Shown: positions 47,401-55,800 of the stretch, in pieces
Position numbering within the stretch: position 1 is the stretch's first letter
Layout of the letters: each line of letters starts with the position of its first letter
Origin: Luteitalea pratensis
Lineage (GTDB): Bacteria; Acidobacteriota; Vicinamibacteria; Vicinamibacterales; Vicinamibacteraceae
Direction: 5' to 3'
Length of the DNA: 64,000 bases
Assembly (NCBI RefSeq): GCF_001618865.1
Contig: NZ_CP015136.1
Span: 3,569,001-3,633,000, forward strand
Translations under genes and position numbers: made by a program
The notes under the pieces: generated by a model
Told to the model about the DNA's origin: nothing
What the model saw: the letters and a program-made list of their open reading frames with translations, nothing else
Database searches by the model: none

Positions 47401-48672
47401 ATGTCCACCGTCCTGCTGTGCACGACCACCCTCGGCTACCAGGCCCGGGCGTTCGACGCCGCGGCGCGTCGCGCCGGCGTGACCTTGCGGATCGTGTCCG
47501 ACCGCTGCGACCACCTGGACGACCCCTGGGGCGACAGCGCGATTCCGGCGCGGTTTGACAGGAATGCCGCGCACGTGACGCCAGTGCTGGCGGCGCTCGA
47601 GGGAATGCCGGTGGACGGCGTCCTCGCCGTCGGCGATCGACCCGCCTGGCTGGCGGCGCACATCGCGCAGGCGCGTGGCCTGCCGTGGCATGCGCCCGAG
47701 GCGGTCGCCGTCGCCACGAACAAGCTGATGGCCCGTGGCCGCATGCTGGCCGCCGGCCTCCCGGTGCCGTGGTTCGTGAGTCTGCCGGTCCATGGCGACG
47801 AGGACCTCGATCGCCTGACGCGCGTGCGATTTCCGTGCGTGGTCAAGCCGATCGGCTTGTCGGCGAGTCGTGGCGTGATGCGCGTCGACTCGCTGGCGGG
47901 GTTGCTCGCCGCACGTGAGCGCCTGGCGGCCCTGCTTGCGCGTGTCGACGTCCGCGCCAGCGCTTCAGCCGACGATGACGTCCTGATCGTGGAGGGCTTC
48001 GTGCCGGGGCAGGAGTTCGCCCTCGACGGCGTGCTCGAGCAGGGGGCGCTTCGTGTATTCGCACTGTTCGAGAAACCCGATCCCCTCGACGGGCCGTTCT
48101 TCGAGGAGACCATCTACGTGACGCCGGCCCGGCTCGCGCCGGCGCGTCAGCACCTGGTTGCCGGCCACATCGCGCGGGCCGCGCTGGCCCTCGGCCTGCA
48201 CCATGGCCCGATTCACGCCGAGTGCCGGGTCGACGGCGACGACATCGTGGTGCTCGAAGTCGCGCCGCGCCCGATTGGCGGCCTCTGCGCGCGATCGATC
48301 CCGGTGGTGGCGCCCGACGGCACACGCTGCGGCCTCGAAGATGCGCTGCTGGCGCACGCCCTCGGTCAGTCCCTCGACCGATACGGCCACCAGGCCCTCG
48401 CGAGCGGGGTGCTGATGGTGCCGGTGCCCGAGACCGGACGCCTGCGGTCAGTCGAAGGCGTGGATGCCGTGCGCGAGATGCCGTCGGTGACCGGCGTGGA
48501 GATCACCGCGAAATCCGGGTCGATGCTCGAGACGCTTCCCGAGGGAGGCACCTATCCCGGCTTCGTCTTCGCGGAGGGGGCGCAACCGGGCGACGTGATC
48601 GACGCGCTGCGCGAAGCGTCGCGGCGGTTGCGGCTGGTGATGGACCGGACGCTGCCTATTTCGCGGGGGTAG
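47401..48672 (+). CDS. ATP-grasp family ligase, partner of the radical SAM selenoprotein
   Basis: A 423-residue protein with the carboxylate-amine-ligase ATP-grasp layout. An N-terminal Rossmann part (TVLLCTTTLGYQ) is followed by VVKPIGLSASRGVMRV (ATP-binding lysine, about 142-157), VEGFVPGQEFALDGVL, and IHAECRVDGDDIVVLEVAPRPIGGL with the metal-binding Glu/Asn-equivalent region. It should join a carboxylate to an amine or thiol using ATP; substrates are unknown. The ATG directly follows the upstream TAG with no gap, so translation is likely coupled. The pairing suggests a shared pathway to a modified peptide or small molecule. Its end overlaps the convergent yggX-like gene by 17 bases. Confidence 0.85.
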   Translation: MSTVLLCTTTLGYQARAFDAAARRAGVTLRIVSDRCDHLDDPWGDSAIPARFDRNAAHVTPVLAALEGMPVDGVLAVGDRPAWLAAHIAQARGLPWHAPEAVAVATNKLMARGRMLAAGLPVPWFVSLPVHGDEDLDRLTRVRFPCVVKPIGLSASRGVMRVDSLAGLLAARERLAALLARVDVRASASADDDVLIVEGFVPGQEFALDGVLEQGALRVFALFEKPDPLDGPFFEETIYVTPARLAPARQHLVAGHIARAALALGLHHGPIHAECRVDGDDIVVLEVAPRPIGGLCARSIPVVAPDGTRCGLEDALLAHALGQSLDRYGHQALASGVLMVPVPETGRLRSVEGVDAVREMPSVTGVEITAKSGSMLETLPEGGTYPGFVFAEGAQPGDVIDALREASRRLRLVMDRTLPISRG

Positions 48673-48928
48673 GTGTGTAGCCGGGCGGCAGGGCCGCGCT
48701 CTCGCCGAAGAAGAAGTCCTCCATGTGCTTCGCCACGATATCCTGGGCTTCCTTCTGCCAGGGCATGAGGCGGTACTCGTTGAGGATCATCTTCATCCGC
48801 TCTTCCCACATCGCCCAGGCTTCCTGGGACACGCTATCGTAGATACGCTGGCCAAGTGGTCCCGGCCACGGCGCTTCTTCGAGTCCCGGCAGTTCCTGCC
48901 CCAGCTTCACGCAATGCACCGTCCGCAT
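48656..48928 (-). CDS. Fe(2+)-trafficking protein, YggX-like
   Basis: A 90-residue protein. Conserved YggX positions are visible: the N-terminal Cys in VHCVKLGQE, the PGPLGQRIYDSVSQEAWAMW block and MILNEYRLM, then KHMEDFFFG. YggX supports iron-sulfur cluster maintenance and oxidative-stress resistance in Proteobacteria. The C-terminal 15 residues extend beyond the usual length. The ATG at 48928 gives the family start; a longer upstream frame runs into the divergent transporter. Iron-sulfur support next to a radical SAM gene is suggestive but may be coincidence. Confidence 0.85.
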   Translation of the reverse strand: MRTVHCVKLGQELPGLEEAPWPGPLGQRIYDSVSQEAWAMWEERMKMILNEYRLMPWQKEAQDIVAKHMEDFFFGESAALPPGYTPTPAK

Positions 48929-48953
48929 GGGGCCGATCGTACCAGAGCCTTCG

Positions 48954-50366
48954 ATGTCCTTCTTCGACCGTTTTCGATCCTCGCCTCGCCTGTTGGTGAC
49001 CCTCGGCATCCTCGGCGGCAGCTTTCTCGCCGCCATGGAAGCCACCATCGTCGCGACCGCCATGCCGACCGTCGTCGACCAGTTCGGCGGATTGGCACAC
49101 TACAGCTGGGTGTTCTCCGGCTACATGCTGACGTCGACGGTCACGACGCCGGTGTGGGGCCGCATCGCCGACGTCCACGGGCGGCGTCGACCCTACCTCG
49201 TGGCCATCGGGTTGTTCCTGCTGGGGTCGATGTTGTGCGGCGTTGCCACGTCGATGACGCAGCTCATCGCCTTTCGCGCCCTGCAGGGTGTCGGGGCGGG
49301 CGGCATGCTGCCGCTTGGCATGGTCATCATGGGCGACATGTTCTCGCTCACGGAGCGAGCCCGCGCGCAGGCGCTCTTTGCCGGCGTCTGGGGGATCTCC
49401 TCCATCGCCGGCCCCCTCATCGGCGCGGTGCTCACCGAGAACGCGTCGTGGCGGTGGATCTTCTTCATGAACCTGCCGTTCGGCCTGGCGGCGGCGTTCC
49501 TGGTGGCCCGGTTCCTGGTCGACCGCCTGGGTCACGATCGCGGTGACGTCGACTACATCGGCGCCGGCGTGCTCATGAGCGCGGTCACCGCGCTGATGCT
49601 CGCGCTGAACCAGACCGGCGTGCCCGACGCGTCGCTTTCGCCGACGGTGGTGCGGATGCTCTATGTCTCGGCGGTCGCGCTCGGCGCGCTGTTCGTGCTC
49701 CTCGAACGCCGCACGGCGCATCCGACGCTCCCGCTGTCGCTGCTGGCCAACCGCATGGTGGCGACCACGACCGCGAGCGGCGCGCTGCTGGGGATCGCCA
49801 TCTTCGGAGCGCTGGCCTTCGTTCCCCTGTACGTGCAGGCGGCGCTCGGTCGAACCGCGCGCGAAGCGGGCAGCGTGCTGACGCCCCTGCTGCTTGGCTG
49901 GGTGTCGATGTCGATCGTCACGGGCCGCTTGCTGCCGCGCGTGGGGTTCCGGCCGTTCATCCTCGGCGGACTCAGTTTCGTGTCGGTGGGCTTCCTCGGC
50001 CTGGCCACCGTGCGGCCGGACGGACCGATGTGGAAGCTGCATGTGGACCTCGGCCTGATGGGGATCGGGATGGGGATGACCATGCTGTCGCTGCTGCTGG
50101 CGGTGCAGGCGACGGTCGCGCGCGAGCAACTCGGTGTGGCCACCTCGCTCGGGCAGTTCACGCGCAGCATCGGCGGGGCGATCGGCGTCGCCGTGATGGG
50201 GGCGATGGTGGCCGCGTCGCTGCCGTCGAGCGGTCCGACACCAGCCGCCCTGGCACTGGGGCTCCATCGCGCCTTCGTCACGGGGGCGGTGGTGTCGCTG
50301 GTGGCGCTCTGCTCTGCATTGCTGGTCCCGGGGGGCTTGCCCGAGCAAAAGAAAACGGTCGGGTAA
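48954..50366 (+). CDS. MFS efflux transporter, DHA2/EmrB-like
   Basis: A 470-residue drug:H+ antiporter-type protein with about 14 TM segments. Motif A is GRIADVHGRRRPY (about 65-77). LQGVGAGGMLPLGMVIMGDM is the DHA2 loop and GVWGISSIAGPLIGAVLTENASWRWIFFMNLPFG is motif C plus the WRWIF signature. The exported compound is unknown. There is no adjacent membrane-fusion gene, so it may act alone. The ATG at 48954 is preferred; a GTG-like upstream extension to 48927 overlaps the divergent yggX start. Confidence 0.88.
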   Translation: MSFFDRFRSSPRLLVTLGILGGSFLAAMEATIVATAMPTVVDQFGGLAHYSWVFSGYMLTSTVTTPVWGRIADVHGRRRPYLVAIGLFLLGSMLCGVATSMTQLIAFRALQGVGAGGMLPLGMVIMGDMFSLTERARAQALFAGVWGISSIAGPLIGAVLTENASWRWIFFMNLPFGLAAAFLVARFLVDRLGHDRGDVDYIGAGVLMSAVTALMLALNQTGVPDASLSPTVVRMLYVSAVALGALFVLLERRTAHPTLPLSLLANRMVATTTASGALLGIAIFGALAFVPLYVQAALGRTAREAGSVLTPLLLGWVSMSIVTGRLLPRVGFRPFILGGLSFVSVGFLGLATVRPDGPMWKLHVDLGLMGIGMGMTMLSLLLAVQATVAREQLGVATSLGQFTRSIGGAIGVAVMGAMVAASLPSSGPTPAALALGLHRAFVTGAVVSLVALCSALLVPGGLPEQKKTVG

Positions 50367-50570
50367 GTTTTACTGTTGGGTTTCAGGACACGGATGAGTC
50401 TGTCTCTCGATGGGCCAAAAACTACCTTCAGTTAGCAGGCTTGGTGATGCGATGGTTGAGTTGGGACAAAGCGCCTCAGGCTGGCACGGTTGTTGTAGAG
50501 GTGAGGGTGACTTTCGACGGCGTTCGCAGGGCACTTCCGCGAGCGGCCGGTCGTAGAGGGAGGCTTCACC

Positions 50571-50807
50571 GTGAGTAATGACAACACCCCCGAGCAGGGC
50601 GAGACGCGCCGCAAGGAGCGGCGCGGATTCGCGTCCATGTCCCCAGAGAAGCAGCGCGAGATTGCCAGCAAGGGCGGTCGCGCGGCGCACATGAAAGGGA
50701 CCGCGCACGAATGGACGTCCGAAGAGGCCCGCGCTGCGGGTCGCAAGGGCGGACGCGCCAGCCGCGGCGGTCGCGGCCGGCTGCCGGAGGGCGGCGCTGC
50801 CGAGTAG
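50571..50807 (+). CDS. KGG-repeat stress-induced protein
   Basis: A 78-residue, very hydrophilic protein. Two KGG units, IASKGGRAAHMKGTAHEW and GRKGGRAS, match the stress-induced bacterial acidophilic repeat motif. Such proteins (for example YciG-like) are induced by stress or starvation and are likely disordered or nucleic-acid-associated. The start is GTG, preceded by GAGGGAGG. A textbook terminator follows, so the gene is monocistronic. Confidence 0.85.
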   Translation: MSNDNTPEQGETRRKERRGFASMSPEKQREIASKGGRAAHMKGTAHEWTSEEARAAGRKGGRASRGGRGRLPEGGAAE

Positions 50808-50839
50808 GCGGCCCACCGACCTCATCTCCACGAACCCGG

Positions 50840-50874
50840 GGGACGTCCAACAACGGACGTCCCTCTTTTCATTT
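50840..50874 (+). terminator. rho-independent terminator
   Basis: Arms GGGACGTCC (50840-50848) and GGACGTCCC (50855-50863), loop AACAAC, then TCTTTTCATTT. It ends the KGG gene transcript, 33 bases after its stop. Confidence 0.9.
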
Positions 50875-50925
50875 CCGCTGAACGTTCTGCGGCTCACGTT
50901 GTCGTGCAGCGGCAACGCAGGCAAC

Positions 50926-52869
50926 ATGGATCCCGTGACGGTACGAGGACTCGGACGGTGCCTGCTCTGCGCCTGTCTCGCGTGGGCATCCGCAGGCGGA
51001 GCCGCTACCGCCCAGGAGGGGACGGGCGCACCCGACGCACGCCGGTTGAAAGTGCGTAGTCTCGATATACAGGGTGTGTCAGGTCTGGACGTGAGTCAGC
51101 TGACAGGGGTCCTCGCCACCCGTGAAAGCGGCGGCCTGTTGCCCTTCCTCGGCAAGGATCGCTACTACAACCCACGGCAACTGCAAGCCGACCTCTATCG
51201 CATCATCGCGTTCCTCTCCGACCATGGGTGGCCGAGGGCGCGGGTGACGTCGGTGGACCTCGATCGGGACGAGGAGGCCAAGGCCGTCGACGTGACCGTC
51301 CACGTGGACCAGGGCCCGCCGGTCATCATCGACAAGGTCGAGACCTTCGGGTTCGACGTCCTCGAGCCGCGTGACCAGGAGGCGGTGCAGCAGCGGATCT
51401 CGGTGGTCGCGGGCCGGCGGCGTGTGCAGGGTGACGTCCGCAACACGCGTACCGCGACGCTGGCCGTGTTGCAGGAACGTGGCTACGCGTACTCCACGGT
51501 CAACGTCCTCGAGGGCGAGGGCACGGCGCCCGGCCACGTGTCGCTGTACGTCATCGCGGAGCCAGGACCGCAGGCGTTGTTCGGCACCATCACCGTCCGT
51601 GGCAACCACGGTGTCAGCGACGGCCGCGTGAAGTCGCTGCTGTCGATGAAGGAAGGGCAGGAGTTCCGCATCAGCCGCGTCGTCGACACCCAGCGGCGCC
51701 TGTACAACCGCGAAATCTTCCAGTTCGTGTCGGTCAACGCCGAGCCCACCAGCACCGTTGGCGCGCCGGTGCCCGTCAACGTCGTGCTCACGCAGGCCAA
51801 GCCGATGCGGCTCTCGATCACGCCCGGCTACGGCAGCGAGGAAAAGGCCCGCATCACCACCACCTTGCGGCACCTGAATTTCTTCGGCGGCGCGCGTACC
51901 GCGCTGGCGACCGTGCGCTGGTCCTCGCTGGATCGCGGCGTCCGGCTGAACGTCGAAGAACCATCCTTGTTCCGGCGCGGCGTTTCGATGAGCGTCGGCG
52001 CCCAGTACTGGTACGCGGACGAACCGGCCTACCGGTCGACGACCAAGGGCGGGCGCGTGACCTTTGCCAAGCAGCGCGAGCGGAGCGATCCGGTGCGTCG
52101 GAGGCAGTCGCTGACGACGTTGTCGGTGACCGTGGTCGACGAATACGAGGACTACACGGTCTCCGAAGAGGCCCTCAACGACCCGGACTTCTACGACGAC
52201 CTGATCGCCCTCGGGCTGAACCCGAACACGGGGCGAGGCAAGGGCCAGTTGCTGGCGCTCGCCGTCGACCTGCAGCGCAACACCACGCCGAACCTCATTG
52301 ACGCCAAGGGTGGATACCTCGTCTCCGCGCACGTGGAGCAGGCCGGCAACTGGATGCCTGGCGCCTACAACTACACCGAGTACACGGCCGAGATGCGCAA
52401 GTACCACACGTTTGGCAACATCGTCGTTGCCGGCAAGGCCCGGGCCGGCACCATCGACGCCCCTGGCCTCCTGGCCGCCGACGTGCCGTTTTTCAAGCGT
52501 TACTTCCTCGGCGGCTCGTCGGGCATGCGCGGGTGGGGCCGATTCGAGGTCTCGCCCCTGACGTTGTCCGGCAACCCCATCGGCGGGCATTCGATGTTCG
52601 AGGGTTCGGCCGAGGTGCGCGTCCCGGCCTTCGCCAAGTTCGCCATCGTCGGCTTCGTCGATGCCGGCAATGTCTGGTACGAGACCCTGGACTTCCACTT
52701 CGACGAACTGCGGGTCGACGTCGGCCCCGGTCTCCGTTACCTGACGCCCATTGGCCCGGTCCGTGTGGACTTCGGCTACCAGCTCACGCGCATAGAAGGC
52801 TTGCTGGTCAATGGCGAGCTCGAGCCGCGCCGCTGGCGGATCCACTTCAGCGTCGGGCAGGCGTTCTGA
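50926..52869 (+). CDS. Omp85-family translocation component, TamA/BamA-like
   Basis: A 647-residue outer-membrane protein with a signal peptide (about 1-30, ending ATAQ). Successive POTRA-like units span about 35-320 (VRSLDIQGVSG, IDKVETFGFDVLE, FGTITVRGNHGVSDGRVKSLLSM). The rest is a 16-strand barrel with the Omp85 signature FKRYFLGGSSGMRGWG and the terminal strand WRIHFSVGQAF. The ATG at 50926 is preferred over a TTG at 50899. It is followed two bases later by the TamB gene, so the pair would act together in outer-membrane protein or lipid export. Confidence 0.88.
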   Translation: MDPVTVRGLGRCLLCACLAWASAGGAATAQEGTGAPDARRLKVRSLDIQGVSGLDVSQLTGVLATRESGGLLPFLGKDRYYNPRQLQADLYRIIAFLSDHGWPRARVTSVDLDRDEEAKAVDVTVHVDQGPPVIIDKVETFGFDVLEPRDQEAVQQRISVVAGRRRVQGDVRNTRTATLAVLQERGYAYSTVNVLEGEGTAPGHVSLYVIAEPGPQALFGTITVRGNHGVSDGRVKSLLSMKEGQEFRISRVVDTQRRLYNREIFQFVSVNAEPTSTVGAPVPVNVVLTQAKPMRLSITPGYGSEEKARITTTLRHLNFFGGARTALATVRWSSLDRGVRLNVEEPSLFRRGVSMSVGAQYWYADEPAYRSTTKGGRVTFAKQRERSDPVRRRQSLTTLSVTVVDEYEDYTVSEEALNDPDFYDDLIALGLNPNTGRGKGQLLALAVDLQRNTTPNLIDAKGGYLVSAHVEQAGNWMPGAYNYTEYTAEMRKYHTFGNIVVAGKARAGTIDAPGLLAADVPFFKRYFLGGSSGMRGWGRFEVSPLTLSGNPIGGHSMFEGSAEVRVPAFAKFAIVGFVDAGNVWYETLDFHFDELRVDVGPGLRYLTPIGPVRVDFGYQLTRIEGLLVNGELEPRRWRIHFSVGQAF

Positions 52870-52871
52870 TC

Positions 52872-55800
52872 ATGGCGCGCGGACGGCGGGCCTTGAGAGC
52901 CCTCGCGATCGTGGCGGTGCTGCTGGTGGGTCTGCTGATCGTGGCGGCGGTCCTCACGCAGACGGCGTGGTTCCGGGAACGGCTGCGGCGTCTCGCCGTG
53001 CGCCAGGCCGAGGCGGCGATCGAGGGAAGACTCGAGATCGGATCCATCGAAGGTGATCTCCTTCACGGCGTGACGCTGCGTGAGGTGGCCGTCGTGCAGG
53101 GTGACGTCCGCGTCGTCCGGGTTGGCCGCGTCCAACTGACCTATGGCGTTGGCGACCTTGCGTCTACCGGCCGCACTGTCCGCCAGATCACGATCGACCA
53201 GCCCGTGATCGAGGCCATCCGGACGCCGCAGGGTTGGAATGTCGCGCGACTGCTGAAGCCGCGCCCGCCTGCTGATCCGAACAAGCCGCGCGCCACGTTC
53301 ACCTTGCCCGAGATTCTGGTGACCAACGCGGTCGTGACGGTGCGTGAGATCGGTGTCGCGCAGACGCAGGCCATTCCGCGACGGATGGAGGGGCTGACGT
53401 TCGAGGGCGGCATCGCGAGCAGCCCGCGCGAGTTCAGCGCCGACATCCGTCGGCTCACTTTTCGGGCTGGGCAGCCCGACCTCGATCTGCGATCGCTGGC
53501 GGGACGGATCGTCAGCGTGCCCAACGGCTGGCGCTTCCAGACCGTGACGGCTCGGACCGCCGAGTCCACACTGACAGTGGATGGCACCCTGACGCGTTCG
53601 CCGGCGACGTCACCCTGGGCCTTCGACCTCGACGTCACCGGGCAGCCGGTGTCGTTGCCCGAGATCTCGCGGTTCATCCCAGCGACAGCCTTCGAGCTCC
53701 ATCCTCGTCTCGCCGTCGGCGTGACCGGCACGGTCGACGCGCTGAAACTGGACGTCGACGTCACGCAGTCGGAAGCCGGCCGGGCCAAGGGCAGCCTCTC
53801 GATCGATACGACGGCGCCGATCCGCGGGCTCGCGGGCCACCTCACGGTCGCCGACGTCAACCTTGCCCCGATCGTGAAGGATCCGGTTGCGGCCGGCCGC
53901 ATCACGGGCGATGCCACGTTCGACCTGCGGTTCCCCTCGGCAACCGCCGGGTTTCCCGTCGACGGCACCTACACTTTCACGGGGCCGCGTGCCAGTGGGT
54001 ACGGCTACGAGGCGACCAACGTCAAGGCGACCGGCTCGCTCGACGGGCGCAACATCAGGCTCGATGCGTCAGCGAACGCCTACGGAGGCAGTGCGTCGAC
54101 CAAAGGGACCATCGCTCGTGCCGGCCAGGGGCAGCGCGAGCTGACACTCGATCTTGCCGGACGGGTCGCCGGCGTCGACCTGCGGAACCTGCCCGCCGCG
54201 TTGCGGATTCCGACGCTGGAGGCCGACCTGACGGGCACCTATACCGTCCGCGGCGCACTGTCATCGGTGAAGGCCGACGCCGTGCTCGACCCCTCGACCG
54301 TCGAAGGCGCGACGCTCGTGGATGGGACAGTAGGCTCCTTCCAGCGCACGTCGCGCGGCTTCACCTTCGGCGCAGCCGGGACGGTGGCTGGACTGGACCT
54401 GCAGCGACTCGGTCGGCGCCTGAAAGTCCCCGCGATGACCGATCCGAGGCTGTCCGGCGTGGTCAACGGGACCTTCGATGTCGCGGGAGAACAGCGCGGG
54501 CGCGAGGGCGTGCGCGTCGAGGCGAGCGGTACGCTCACCGACACCCGCGTGTACGAGGGCTACGTGCCGCAGATGGGCTTCACCGCGACGCTCGACGGTA
54601 ACCGCCTCGACGTGGCCGCGAAAGGCCGGGCGGAGGACTTCGAGCTGGAGACGGTCTCGGAAACCCCCGCGGCGACCGGGGTGCTGCGTGGCGACGTCGA
54701 TGTCCGCGTCGCTCTCCCCGACGTCCGCGCCGTCTCGCTCGACACGGTAGGCGTCGAGGGAACGGTGACGCTCGACACGCCGACGCTGTTCGATGTGCCC
54801 TTCACCACCGTCGGCGCCGACCTCACACTCGCCGGCGGCTTGCTCACGGTGCGACGACTCGACGGCCGCGGCGATGGCTTCACGCTGACCGGCAATGGCG
54901 CCGTCGGCCTTGGCCCCGACGATGTGTCCGATTTCCGGTATCGCATCGAGGCCGACTCGTTGGTGAACCCGACCAAGGTCGCTGATCTTCCGATCACCGG
55001 ATCGGCCACCACCGAAGGCCGGATCACCGGCACCCGTGCGGACTTCCTCGTCACCGGGACGATGGCCGGCGACCAGGTGGCCTACAGCGACACCGTGGCG
55101 GCCGGCACGGTCACGGCGCAGTACGCCGTCCGCGTGCCCGATTTCGATCCGGAGCGCGTCGACGTGCAGACGTCCATCGACGGGCAGCAGGTCCAGGTGG
55201 CGGGACAGGTGCTGTCGACGGTTACCGGCACCATCGGGTATACCACCGACCTCGTGCGCTTCGACGCCTCCGGCACGGACGCCTTGCGTGCACTCGCCGC
55301 GCGCGGGACGTTGCGGCTCGAGGACGGCGGGCAGCGGCTCACGCTCGAACAGGCGCAGGTCTCGCGCGAGGGCGTGCAGTGGGGGCTGGCGCCCGGCACC
55401 ATGGCGCGGGTCACGATCACGCCACGGCAGGCCACGGTCGGCGAACTGCACCTGGCCAGTGGCGCGCAGCGCCTCGATCTGGAGGGCACCGTCGGCCTCG
55501 CGACCGATGCCGAGTCGTCCCTGCGCGTCGGGGCCAACGGCGTCGACATCGGTGACGTGCTCATGCTGGCTGATCAGAAGATCGAGGCCGATGGCGTACT
55601 GACGGCGTCGGCGACACTCGGCGGCACGCGCGAACGGCCTCTCGCCGACGGCAATCTCGAGATCACGAAGGGGAGCATCCGCAAGATCGACGTCCAGCGC
55701 CTCGGCGGCCGTGTCACCTTCGATGGCACGCTCGCGCTCATCGACCTCGAACTCGTGAAGGACCAGTACGCGCGGCTGACCGCGAGGGGGGTGTTGCCGC

